Below, piece after piece: positions 8,625 to 16,624 of a DNA stretch of 64,000 nucleotides. The stretch comes from Povalibacter uvarum (lineage in GTDB: Bacteria > Pseudomonadota > Gammaproteobacteria > Steroidobacterales > Steroidobacteraceae). Numbering within the stretch: the stretch's first letter is position 1; the number at the start of each line of letters is the position of its first letter. The notes below the pieces were generated by a model that saw nothing but the letters and a program-made list of their open reading frames with translations, had not been told where the DNA came from and did no database searches. The stretch covers positions 124,001-188,000 of the forward strand of contig NZ_JACHHZ010000006.1 of the NCBI RefSeq assembly GCF_014202975.1. Reading direction: 5' to 3'. A program made the position numbers and the translations under genes.

Positions 8625-8694
8625 GTCATTCCCGCGAAAGCGGGAATCCATGCCTTTATCCGAAAAGATGGATTCCCGCTTTCGCGGGAATGAC
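8625..8694. repeat. REPIN-like palindrome with perfect 27-base arms (ATTCCCGC family)
   Basis: The left arm (8625-8651) and right arm (8668-8694) are perfect reverse complements over 27 bases, each beginning or ending in GTCATTCCCGCG. Each arm itself contains the smaller hairpin ATTCCCGC-GAAA-GCGGGAAT. It lies between convergent genes. The core resembles the widespread ATTCCC-N8-GGGAAT repeats of proteobacteria. Related copies are at 16300 and 42919. Confidence 0.9.
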
Positions 8695-8710
8695 AAGTCC
8701 CTGCCTCTGC

Positions 8711-8738
8711 CTATCCGCCATCCGCTATCCGCTATCCC
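8711..8738. repeat. Period-7 array (CTATCCG)n over the kdkA stop codon
   Basis: CTATCCG CCATCCG CTATCCG CTATCCC. This is the inverted relative of the ATAGCGG array at 8577, so the palindrome at 8625 is flanked by inverted heptamer arrays. On the minus strand it encodes the last residues and TAG stop of the kinase gene. Confidence 0.85.
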
Positions 8739-9468
8739 CTTCCCCTTCCCCTTCCCCTTCCCCATATCCTTCCATCAGAGCATCCCAATTCCTCTCGCTG
8801 AAGTGCGCGTCGCTGCGCTGGCGACTGACTTTTTCCAAGGAGCGTCGCAGCCGGGAGAGCACGGCGGCTTCCCAGGGTCCGCGCTCGCGGAAGCGGCCGC
8901 GGTCGAAGTCGAGGATGTAGATCGACTCGTCGGCGCCGATGAGAATGTTGTGTGCATTGAGATCGGCGTGATGAACGCCTTCGCGATGGAAGCGCGCGAT
9001 GGTTCGGCCCATTGCCCGCCATTGATCGGCGGTTCGCGTGGACAGCGACTGTGCGAGCGTGCGTGACGAGGGAAGCTCTTCGGTAATGAGGTCGGCTGTG
9101 TAAGTCAGCCCGCTGCGCAGATACCGGGCCGCGACGGGCGCGGGAACCGGCAGGTCCCGTCGGCGCAGTTCCGCCAGCAAGCGCCATTCCGCGAAGGAGC
9201 GTGTGCGATTCTCTCCGGTCCACAGGTAGCGATCCTGGGAGATGCGTGCGATGAGCCCGCCGCGCCGGTAGTGGCGCAATACCCAGCGGCCGTCGTCGGC
9301 CTGGATGAAAGAGACCGAACCGCGTCCGCCCGTCACTTGCGTCAACGCCTTCCGGTTCGACCAGTAGTCGCGGTCGAACCAATCCGGCTGCGCCTTACGC
9401 AATCGTGATGCGTCGTATAGGATGCCGCCGCCGGGAATCTCCAGGCGCTGCTCGACAGGGGCGCTCAT
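8725..9468 (-). CDS. kdkA: KdkA/WaaP-type 3-deoxy-D-manno-octulosonic acid kinase
   Basis: A 247-residue kinase-fold protein of the Kdo kinase / lipopolysaccharide kinase group, expected to phosphorylate KDO in the lipid A core using ATP at the cytosolic face of the membrane. It has the family N-terminus (YDASRLRKAQPDWFDRDYW), a nucleotide-loop region (TGGRGSVSF) and a clear catalytic loop GVHHADLNAHNIL (near residue 165) followed by the metal-binding ILDFDRGR. ATG at 9468 gives MSAPVEQRL; the frame opens much further upstream but lacks family similarity there. The tail (GEGEGEGEGDSG) is encoded by a hexamer microsatellite and a heptamer repeat and is probably not functional. It is convergent with the acyltransferase genes and divergent from the GT9 gene. 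Confidence 0.85.
   Translation of the reverse strand: MSAPVEQRLEIPGGGILYDASRLRKAQPDWFDRDYWSNRKALTQVTGGRGSVSFIQADDGRWVLRHYRRGGLIARISQDRYLWTGENRTRSFAEWRLLAELRRRDLPVPAPVAARYLRSGLTYTADLITEELPSSRTLAQSLSTRTADQWRAMGRTIARFHREGVHHADLNAHNILIGADESIYILDFDRGRFRERGPWEAAVLSRLRRSLEKVSRQRSDAHFSERNWDALMEGYGEGEGEGEGDSG
8735..8764. repeat. Hexamer microsatellite (TCCCCT) x5 inside the 3' end of the kinase gene
   Basis: Four exact TCCCCT units and one TCCCCA. Read on the minus strand it encodes Gly-Glu dipeptides, so changes in copy number would add or remove two residues without shifting the frame. Confidence 0.9.
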
Positions 9469-9575
9469 GCAGGATTCGATTCTGGCCTTGCCACAGTGAT
9501 GTGCGGAGAATAGCAAGCCTTCATGAACTGCGTGCCCGCCCGCGAACCGCTGCGCCGCCCGAGCCTGTAGAACGC

Positions 9576-10640
9576 ATGTCGTCACCGTTCGATCAGCGTC
9601 CCGAGTCCGTCTGCATCCTGCGTCTGTCCGCGATTGGCGATACGTGTCACGTGCTGCCCGTCGTTCGCACCCTGCAGCGCGCATGGCCGCAAACCCGCTT
9701 CACGTGGGTCATCGGCCGCGTCGAAGCGAAGCTGCTCGGCCACATTCCCGATATCGAGTTCGTCGTGGTCGACAAGGGCAGCACGTTCGGGGCCCGCAGC
9801 AAGCTTGGAGCCGCGATGCGCGGACGTCAGTTCGACGTGCTGATGCACATGCAGCTCTCGCTGCGCGCCAGCCTGATGTCGATGGTCATCCCCGCGAAGA
9901 TCAAGCTCGGTTTCGATCGCCGGCGCGCCCGGGAACTGCAATGGCTGTTCACCACCAATCGCATCCGGCCCGCGCAGCGCCAGCACGTGCTCGACTCGCT
10001 GTTCGGATTCGCGGAGAAATTCGGCGTCTATGAGAAGGTCCTGCGCTGGGACATCCCGATTCCGGACGCCGCCCGCGCATACGCGCGCCGGTTGATTCCC
10101 GATGACGTCCAGACGCTGGTCATCAGCCCCTGTTCGAGTCACGTGCTGCGCAACTGGCGCGCCGAGTACTACGCACAGGTCGCGGACTACGCCATCGGAT
10201 CGCTCGGGCTGAAGGTCGTCATCTGCGGCGGCCGCAGCGAGATCGAGCAACGGATGGGCCAGGAAATCCAGGCCCGGATGAAACATGCCTGCGAAAATGC
10301 CGTCGGCAAGGACACGCTCGTCGAACTGCTCGCGACCCTCGAACGCGCAACGGTACTCCTCTCGCCTGACTCCGGCCCCGCTCACATGGCCACGGCAGTC
10401 GGCACCCCCGTGGTCGGTCTCTATGCAGCGACCAACCCACAGCGCAGCGGCCCCTATCTGAGCCGGCAATGGTGTATCGACAAGTACGATCTCGCCGCGC
10501 AACGACTGATGGGCCGCTCCGCAGCCGAGCTCCCCTGGACCACCAAGATCGAGAAGCCCGGGGTGATGGACCTCATCACGCCGGACGAAGTGAACAAAAA
10601 GCTGCACAGCGTATTGATCGCCCTGGCGCGTCGGCGCTGA
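9576..10640 (+). CDS. Glycosyltransferase family 9 (heptosyltransferase-type) protein
   Basis: GT9 enzymes transfer L-glycero-D-manno-heptose from ADP-heptose to the LPS inner core in the cytosol. This 354-residue protein has the expected N-terminal Rossmann start (SVCILRLSAIGDTCHVLPVV), a second domain with VISPCSSHVLRNW, and the C-terminal nucleotide-sugar signature SPDSGPAHMATAVGTPVVGL near residue 265. ATG at 9576 places the start just before the first strand. It sits with waaA, the acyltransferases and a KDO kinase, which supports a core role. Whether it corresponds to heptosyltransferase I, II or another GT9 member is not decidable here. Confidence 0.9.
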   Translation: MSSPFDQRPESVCILRLSAIGDTCHVLPVVRTLQRAWPQTRFTWVIGRVEAKLLGHIPDIEFVVVDKGSTFGARSKLGAAMRGRQFDVLMHMQLSLRASLMSMVIPAKIKLGFDRRRARELQWLFTTNRIRPAQRQHVLDSLFGFAEKFGVYEKVLRWDIPIPDAARAYARRLIPDDVQTLVISPCSSHVLRNWRAEYYAQVADYAIGSLGLKVVICGGRSEIEQRMGQEIQARMKHACENAVGKDTLVELLATLERATVLLSPDSGPAHMATAVGTPVVGLYAATNPQRSGPYLSRQWCIDKYDLAAQRLMGRSAAELPWTTKIEKPGVMDLITPDEVNKKLHSVLIALARRR

Positions 10641-10700
10641 CGGCATACGGTCTTTGTGCGAACTTGCGGGCCGGCGGACGAGCCGGTACGGTCACCCGAA

Positions 10701-11741
10701 ATGAACCGATCCCCTGAACACTACCTGCTGTATGGATCGGAGCGGTATGCACTCGCGATCCTGCGTCCGCTTCAGGACGCGATCCGTGCCCGCGGTGCGA
10801 CGGCAGCCTGGTTCTTCGATGGACCTGGCGGAGAAGAGCTCCGCGCCGACGAAACCTGGCTGCGCACGACAACCGACGTACGGCGATTCGCCCCGCGCGC
10901 AGTCCTGACGTCGAGCAATGCCGTTCCTCACTTCTTCCCTGGCGTGAAGACCGAGGTTTTCCACGGATTCGATGCGGGCAAGCCGCGACACATCTACATC
11001 CGCGGATTCTTCGATCTTTATTGCACGACCGGTCCACGCGACACGCAGGCCTTCGAAGCCGAATCGCGGCGCGCCGGACACTTCGCCGTCCGCGAAACGG
11101 GCTGGCCCAAGCTCGATCCTTTCATGCGGGAGCATGCGACGCCGGAGGCGCCGCCCGTGCGTTCGACGCCCGTGATCCTCTATCACTCCACGTTCTCGCC
11201 CTCCTGGAGCGCGGCGAACATCCTTTACGACACCATCAAGCGGATGTCCCGGTCCGGGAAGTGGCGCTGGATCGTCACCCTGCACCCGAAGAGCGACGCC
11301 GAAACCGTGGCGAAATATCGCGGGCTCGAAAACGAGTACCTGCGCTTTGCGACCGAGGACAACATCCTCGACCTGTTCCCGCAGGTCGACATGATGATCT
11401 CGGACACCTCATCGGCGCTGAACGAGTTCCTGCTGACCTACAAGCCGGTGGTGACGTTCAAGAATCGGCGGCCCGGCCCGCAGCTCATCGACATCGACAC
11501 CCCGGAACAGCTGGAGCCATCGATCGAGCGCGCCCTGTCGCGACCAGCACCGTTGATGCAGGAGATCCGCAAGTACGCGGATTCGATTCATCCCTGGCGC
11601 GACGGCCGCTCGAGCGAACGCGTGCTCCAGGCAGTGGACGACTTCATCGCCGCCGGCGGACGCAATCCGAAACCCAAGCCGATGAATCTGTGGCGCAAGC
11701 TCAAGATCCGCCGGCGCATCGGCTACTGGGGCCCGGCGTGA
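10701..11741 (+). CDS. CDP-glycerol glycerophosphotransferase-like (TagB/TarF-type) protein
   Basis: A 346-residue protein with the GT-B-like fold of the glycerophosphotransferase family that builds polyol-phosphate polymers in Gram-positive bacteria. Visible features are a C-terminal region with TLHPKSD near residue 194, then LFPQVDMMISDTSSALNEF near residue 228 and a KPVVTF segment, which match the donor-binding half of that family. It has no signal peptide. The gene lies 60 bases after the GT9 gene, so a role in decorating LPS core or a surface glycan with a phospho-polyol is a reasonable guess, but the substrate is unknown. The C-terminal RKLKIRRRIGYWGP is strongly basic and may bind membrane. 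Confidence 0.75.
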   Translation: MNRSPEHYLLYGSERYALAILRPLQDAIRARGATAAWFFDGPGGEELRADETWLRTTTDVRRFAPRAVLTSSNAVPHFFPGVKTEVFHGFDAGKPRHIYIRGFFDLYCTTGPRDTQAFEAESRRAGHFAVRETGWPKLDPFMREHATPEAPPVRSTPVILYHSTFSPSWSAANILYDTIKRMSRSGKWRWIVTLHPKSDAETVAKYRGLENEYLRFATEDNILDLFPQVDMMISDTSSALNEFLLTYKPVVTFKNRRPGPQLIDIDTPEQLEPSIERALSRPAPLMQEIRKYADSIHPWRDGRSSERVLQAVDDFIAAGGRNPKPKPMNLWRKLKIRRRIGYWGPA

Positions 11742-11927
11742 GAATCGGATCTCCACGGGGTACACGGGGATCACGGGGGAGACAAACAATTCAGTCCGGG
11801 CTCCTGTTCACCCGGTGACCCCCGTGGAGACTCTTCGTCTTCCTCGGGTGTATTGAAGCCCGTATTGAGCCTTCGTCGCCAAGAGATCAAACTTCTTCGG
11901 CCTTCGTACCACCACCGAGTCACCCTC

Positions 11928-12323
11928 ATGGCCACCGACATCCACGTTCCCATTTCACCGGGCGAGCTCATCGACAAGATCACGATCCTGCAGATCAAGT
12001 CCGAACGGATGAGCGATGCGGCGAAGGTCGCCAACGTGCGCGTCGAGCTGGGGCTGCTGGAATCGACATGGCGCGATTCCGCCCACGGCAAGGCCGACAT
12101 CACCGCGGAGTGGTCGGCACTGAAGAGGATCAACGAGAAGCTCTGGGTCGTCGAGGACGACATCCGCGACAAGGAACGGGCGAAGGAATTCGATGCGAAG
12201 TTCATCGAGCTCGCCCGCTCGGTCTATGTGATCAACGATGAGCGCGCCGCCGTGAAGCGCCAGATCAATACGAAGCTCGGCTCACGGATCGTCGAAGAGA
12301 AGAGCTACAAAGACTACAAGTGA
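11928..12323 (+). CDS. Small conserved protein, DUF6165-like
   Basis: A 131-residue soluble, highly charged, mostly helical protein. The start (IHVPISPGELIDKITILQIK) and the VANVRVELGLLE segment match a family I recall as DUF6165, often found beside glycosyltransferase genes; no catalytic motif is evident and no function is assigned. ATG at 11928 is chosen because it begins exactly at the conserved start; the frame continues upstream without similarity. It lies 186 bases after the glycerophosphotransferase-like gene on the same strand, so it may belong to the envelope cluster. Confidence 0.75.
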   Translation: MATDIHVPISPGELIDKITILQIKSERMSDAAKVANVRVELGLLESTWRDSAHGKADITAEWSALKRINEKLWVVEDDIRDKERAKEFDAKFIELARSVYVINDERAAVKRQINTKLGSRIVEEKSYKDYK

Positions 12324-12327
12324 CGAC

Positions 12328-12528
12328 CTATCTCTGCAGCATGTACTCCGCGCTGCAGTAAGGGCACTTCGCCCAGCCCGTCTTCTCGATCGGCAGGAAG
12401 ACGCGCGGATGGGAATTCCACAGGTACATGCCGGGCATCGGGCAGGACAAAGGCAGATCGGACACGGTGACCGTGTACTGGTTCTGCGCGTTCGGCTGAA
12501 TGAGCTTGGGGGCGGCTTCGGTGGTCAT
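12328..12528 (-). CDS. Zinc-finger (CHCC-type) small protein
   Basis: A 66-residue protein with the pattern C-x8-H-x11-C-x2-C (LSCPMPG..., NSHPRVFL, KCPYC), the CHCC zinc-binding fold also seen in the NDUFS6 subunit of complex I. The bacterial members are uncharacterised and commonly lie beside ilvE, glnE or waa genes. It is convergent with the DUF6165-like gene, with only 4 bases between the two stops, and lies downstream of glnE in the same direction. It probably binds one zinc ion. Its partner is unknown. Confidence 0.85.
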   Translation of the reverse strand: MTTEAAPKLIQPNAQNQYTVTVSDLPLSCPMPGMYLWNSHPRVFLPIEKTGWAKCPYCSAEYMLQR

Positions 12529-12602
12529 AAGGCCAGGTCAGGCTGCGTGAGAGCGGCGCATTGTAGGCCGTAAGCGGTGCGACGCGTAAGGGTCGCGAGC
12601 CC

Positions 12603-15479
12603 CTACAGGTTCTCCCCCATCACCTCGGCCCAGATTTCGACGACCCCGCGTCGCTCCTCGACGAACTCGTTGTCGGCGATCACGTTTTTCGCCCCGTTGA
12701 GCGACAGGTGATGCAGTCGCTCGCGATAGCGGCGGTACGTGTTCACCAGGAAATCCACTCTTGACTGCGGCACGAGGTTGCCGGACGCCAGACTTTCGAG
12801 CTGGCGGATGTTGTCCGAGAAGATCACGATCTCGGGATACCGGTCGGCCCACTTGAGCATCCAGTACTGCACCAGGAACTCCAGATCCGCGACGCCGCCG
12901 GCGTCCTGCTTGAGATCGACCTGGCCCGGCCCCGCCTTCGACAGGTTCTCGCGCATGCGGGCGCGCATCTTTCGCACCTCATCGCGAAGGTCCGTACGCC
13001 GCACCGCGTTTCGCAGCACCTCGAGCCTCGCCTCCTCAAAAGCATCCCGCAGTCCCGCATTACCAGCGACCGCGCGCGCCCGCAGCAGTGATTGGTGCTC
13101 CCAGGTCCACGCTTCCTGAAACTCGTACTCGCGAAAGCTGCGCAGTGTCTGAGCGAGCAGGCCCCGGTTGCCTCCCGGTCGCAACCGCGTATCGACTTCG
13201 TACAGCCGGCCCGCTGCGGTGTGAACCGTCAGCAGGTGCACGAGTCTCTGTGCGAGCCGCTGGAAGAACACACTGTTGTCCAGCGTCTGCGCGCCGTCGG
13301 TACGCTGCACCTCGCCCACCGAATCGTGCAGGAACACGAGATCGAGGTCGGAGCTGTAGCCGAGCTCGAGACCGCCGAACTTTCCGTAGGCGACCACGAT
13401 CATGCTCGACGGTCGCAGCTCTTCCGGACGATCACCGCACATCGGCAGCCCGTGCTTGCCCGTCATCTGAGTCCACGCGAGCCCCAACGCTTCTTCGACG
13501 ATCAGCTCCGCGATATCGGTCAACCGATCGCTCACTTTCATCAGCGGCAGATGACCGGTCAGGTCGGCAACCGCGACTCTGAAGATGGCGGCACTCTGGA
13601 AATTGCGCAGCAACTCGACCTGCCGCTCCGCATCCTCGCCGTGCAGCGCGCCGCGGCGGGCTTCAAGGTCTTCTGCAAACTGCGCGCGGCTGGGCGGCTC
13701 GCCTATCAGTCGCTCGTCGATCAGCTCATCGAGCAGCAATGGATGGGCAGCGATCTGATCGGCGAGGAACTGGCTCTGCGAACACAGCTGCACGAGCCGC
13801 TGCAACGCTGTCGCGTTCTCGTTGAGTAGAGCGAGGTAGACGGTGCGCCCACCGATCATTTCGAGGATCCGCGCGATGCGCGCGAACGTCACTTCCGGTG
13901 CTTCCACCTTTGCGATGCTCTGCAGGACCGGGGAGAGCGCCGCGCGCAGCCGGCGTCGACCCGTGTCGTCGAGGCGCCGGTAGTAAGCGGATGTGCGAAG
14001 CTGGTCCAACGCCTGTGCGAGCGCTGGCGAGTTACCCAGACCGAAGTCGTTCAACGCTCGCTCGCGATCCTCTGCCGGCGCATCGAGATCGAATCCCGCG
14101 ACCGGCGCGGGCTGATCCGTGGCACTCCCCGCCGGGCCGAACACCGTCTGCGCGAAATATCTCGCGACTCGCTCGCGATGCATCGTCAGCTTCGTCGCGG
14201 CCGAGCTCCAATCCGCCATGCCCAGGGACAGCGCGAATCGCGTCTGCGCCGTGTCGTCGGTGGGCAGACGATGCGTCTGCTCGTCATTCCATTCCTGCAG
14301 GCGATTCTCTGCGAGCCGCAGAAATCGATACGCGGCGTCCAGGTCAGAGACTATCTCGCGGCCGAGCAGACGTTGATTCGCGAGCAGCGGCAGCACCGTG
14401 CGCAGCTCGCGATTCTGCAGGCGCCGGTCATTGCCGCCACGAATGAGCTGGAAAGCCTGGACGATGAACTCGATCTCGCGGATGCCGCCGGGGCCGAGCT
14501 TGATGTTGTCGCGCAGCTCGCGACGCTCCACCTCGCGGGCAATCATGGCTTTCATGTCCCGCAACGACTCGAACACGCTGAAGTCGAGATAGCGCCGGAA
14601 GACGAATGGCCGCAGGACTTCGTCGTACAAGGACGCGAAGTGTTCCTGCGCGGTGATGGCCCGCGCCTTCACGTACGCGTAGCGCTCCCAGTCACGGCCG
14701 TGCTGCTGCAGGTAGTCCTCGAACGCGCCGAATCCCATCGCGACGCGGCCGCTGTCACCGAATGGCCGCAGGCGCAGATCCACACGATAGACGAAGCCGT
14801 CGACGGTCTGCGTCGAGAGCAGCTGGGTGACTTTCTGGCCGAGGCGCAGGAAGAACTCGGCGTTGTCCACGCTTCTCGCACCATCGGTCTGCCCTTCCTC
14901 CGGGTAGAGGAACACGAGATCGATATCGGACGAGTAGTTCAGCTCGTGCGCACCGAGCTTCCCCATGCCGAGGATGAGCATCGATTGAGGATCGTTGCTC
15001 GATTCTCCCCGCGGCGTGCCGTAGCGCGCAGTGAGCATCGCGTACATCCGGTCGTAGGCAAATTGAATGCAGACATCCGCGAGCGCGGAGAGGTCCCGCA
15101 GCGTTTCATCGAGATCGGCCCAGCCGGCAATGTCGCGCCATGCGATACGCACCATGTGCCTGCGCCGGAAATGCCGGAGCGCTTCCATCAGCTCCGCTTC
15201 GGATTGTCCCCGTTCGTGCGCGACGAGATCCTGCGCGATCCACTCGCTCGTCGCGCGATCGAGCAGGCGTCCGTTCTCGATCAGTGCGAGCAGCAGGCTT
15301 GGATTGCGGCTGCATGAGGTTGCAATGAACTCACTGCAGGCCCAAACGCGCGGCGCGGTTTCCGCCACCTGCGAATGCGCGAGAATTTGTGACCACACGG
15401 GTTCGCTTTGCTCGCGACTCTCGCCGATGCGGGCGCGCGCGGCGTCGAGCAGGCTCGTCAACGTTGCATCCGCTGTCAT
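12603..15479 (-). CDS. glnE: Bifunctional glutamine synthetase adenylyltransferase / adenylyl-removing enzyme
   Basis: GlnE adds and removes AMP on glutamine synthetase in response to PII proteins, tuning nitrogen assimilation. At 958 residues it is full length. Two nucleotidyltransferase domains are visible: the N-terminal removase site (GMGKLGAHELNYSSDIDLVF, near 170-190) and the C-terminal transferase site (YGKFGGLELGYSSDLDLVFL, near 690-710), each with the paired aspartates of the active site. The central regulatory linker and the C-terminal helical domain after each site are present. ATG at 15479 is the first start in the frame and matches the family N-terminus. It is divergent from the TonB-family gene. 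Confidence 0.97.
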   Translation of the reverse strand: MTADATLTSLLDAARARIGESREQSEPVWSQILAHSQVAETAPRVWACSEFIATSCSRNPSLLLALIENGRLLDRATSEWIAQDLVAHERGQSEAELMEALRHFRRRHMVRIAWRDIAGWADLDETLRDLSALADVCIQFAYDRMYAMLTARYGTPRGESSNDPQSMLILGMGKLGAHELNYSSDIDLVFLYPEEGQTDGARSVDNAEFFLRLGQKVTQLLSTQTVDGFVYRVDLRLRPFGDSGRVAMGFGAFEDYLQQHGRDWERYAYVKARAITAQEHFASLYDEVLRPFVFRRYLDFSVFESLRDMKAMIAREVERRELRDNIKLGPGGIREIEFIVQAFQLIRGGNDRRLQNRELRTVLPLLANQRLLGREIVSDLDAAYRFLRLAENRLQEWNDEQTHRLPTDDTAQTRFALSLGMADWSSAATKLTMHRERVARYFAQTVFGPAGSATDQPAPVAGFDLDAPAEDRERALNDFGLGNSPALAQALDQLRTSAYYRRLDDTGRRRLRAALSPVLQSIAKVEAPEVTFARIARILEMIGGRTVYLALLNENATALQRLVQLCSQSQFLADQIAAHPLLLDELIDERLIGEPPSRAQFAEDLEARRGALHGEDAERQVELLRNFQSAAIFRVAVADLTGHLPLMKVSDRLTDIAELIVEEALGLAWTQMTGKHGLPMCGDRPEELRPSSMIVVAYGKFGGLELGYSSDLDLVFLHDSVGEVQRTDGAQTLDNSVFFQRLAQRLVHLLTVHTAAGRLYEVDTRLRPGGNRGLLAQTLRSFREYEFQEAWTWEHQSLLRARAVAGNAGLRDAFEEARLEVLRNAVRRTDLRDEVRKMRARMRENLSKAGPGQVDLKQDAGGVADLEFLVQYWMLKWADRYPEIVIFSDNIRQLESLASGNLVPQSRVDFLVNTYRRYRERLHHLSLNGAKNVIADNEFVEERRGVVEIWAEVMGENL

Positions 15480-15672
15480 CTCGCTACTTCATTGCCATTG
15501 AAAGTCGACCCGACGCATTGTCGCCGATTGCCTACGATCATGCGATTTTTTGTCGACGCCGAAGGAACTTTTTCCAACCCTTTTCGGCAACGAAGATTGT
15601 TTGAACCCTTTTGTCGTTCCGCATCGTTAACACACCAGGAAGCGCAAGCTTCGTTCAATGCGGAGGCAATGC

Positions 15673-16293
15673 ATGTACGTCGAACGTCGCTCTAGTCTAA
15701 TGGCACGCCCTGGCCTGCTCGCCGCGGTGATCGGTGTGCATCTGGTCATTGGCTATGTTCTGTCAGTCAGCATGGGCGTGATCAAGATGCCGGAGTTCAT
15801 CCAGCCGGCACAGGTCGTCTTCATTCCCGAGCAGCAGGAAGTGATCGAGGAGCCGGAGATCGAGATCAAGCCCGACATCGAGCAGACGCAGGTCGATAAT
15901 CTCGAGCCGAGTGTGATTCCTCCGGACGAAATCATCGTCCCGCCGGCTGAAACGCCGATGCCGCCTTCGGAGAACGCAATCGCCGCGACCGAAGCCGTGG
16001 CACCTCCTGGCCCGCCTTCGCAGGAGCTGAAGACGAAGTCGCGCGTCGAGCCCATCTATCCGCCAGCGGCACGTCGGGCGGGTGAGGAAGGTACGGTGAG
16101 GCTCCGTATCCTGGTGGATGAACGCGGTGCACCGCGCGAGGTTCAGGTCGCCAAGGGCAGCGGCTTTGCGCGACTCGACCAGGCAGCGATCGAGGCTGTG
16201 CGCAAGTGGCGCTTTGCCGCGGCCACCAATGGCTCGACCGCCATTACTGCATGGACGCAGGTGTCGATCACGTTCAAATTGACGAACGCGTGA
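15673..16293 (+). CDS. TonB family energy-transducing protein
   Basis: A 206-residue inner-membrane protein: one transmembrane anchor (about residues 11-33), a Pro/Glu-rich periplasmic linker with EEPEIEIKPDIE, and a C-terminal TonB domain containing PIYPPAARRAGEEGTVRLRI and a final beta strand VSITFKL. It would couple the proton-motive force (with ExbB/ExbD, not in this window) to outer-membrane TonB-dependent receptors. ATG at 15673 is preferred over 15658 because GGAGG lies 6 bases before it. The gene stands alone, followed by a palindromic repeat and a strong terminator. Confidence 0.92.
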   Translation: MYVERRSSLMARPGLLAAVIGVHLVIGYVLSVSMGVIKMPEFIQPAQVVFIPEQQEVIEEPEIEIKPDIEQTQVDNLEPSVIPPDEIIVPPAETPMPPSENAIAATEAVAPPGPPSQELKTKSRVEPIYPPAARRAGEEGTVRLRILVDERGAPREVQVAKGSGFARLDQAAIEAVRKWRFAAATNGSTAITAWTQVSITFKLTNA

Positions 16294-16299
16294 GCGATC

Positions 16300-16325
16300 G
16301 TCATCCCCGCGTACGCGGGGGTGAC
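16300..16325. repeat. Single-arm ATCCCCGC palindrome
   Basis: An imperfect 26-base palindrome beginning GTCATCCCCGCG and ending GGGGTGAC, directly after the TonB-family stop codon. It belongs to the same family as 8625-8694. It lies in the 331-base gap 16294-16624, which otherwise holds only a terminator and no recognisable gene. Confidence 0.7.
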
Positions 16326-16339
16326 GGAAAGTTGCCCTA

Positions 16340-16368
16340 AAGGCCGGAGCCCCGCTCCGGCCTTTTTA
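16340..16368 (+). terminator. Intrinsic terminator after the TonB-family gene
   Basis: AAGGCCGGAGC (16340-16350) pairs perfectly with GCTCCGGCCTT (16354-16364) around a CCC loop, followed by a T-rich run (TTTTTATT). Confidence 0.9.
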
Positions 16369-16624
16369 TTTGCGTTCGCAGAAGAGTCCATTTCCTTGGG
16401 CTGCGTCTCAGAATCGCGCGAACGGCTCCTCGGAAATTTGAGCTTCATCACCGTTGTGCCGATCTGCTCGTCATAGGCTCAATTCACCTGCTGCGCTTCG
16501 CAGGCGCCCGCAGGAAGGTTCGAGGGCGTCGTCGGCTTGAAAAAATTTCCCTCGGGAGATGTCTTAGCCGCATTGCACGCCCCGTCGTATCGACCTCGGT
16601 ATCGCTGACGGGTAGTTCTAGCAC

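Noticed and set aside
8577-8764. CRISPR array
   Set aside because: The repeats are only 6-7 bases, contiguous and without spacers; no cas gene is present.
8565-8765. Short frame encoding GKGKGKGK
   Set aside because: It is read directly from the hexamer microsatellite, palindrome and heptamer arrays; no independent support for a gene.
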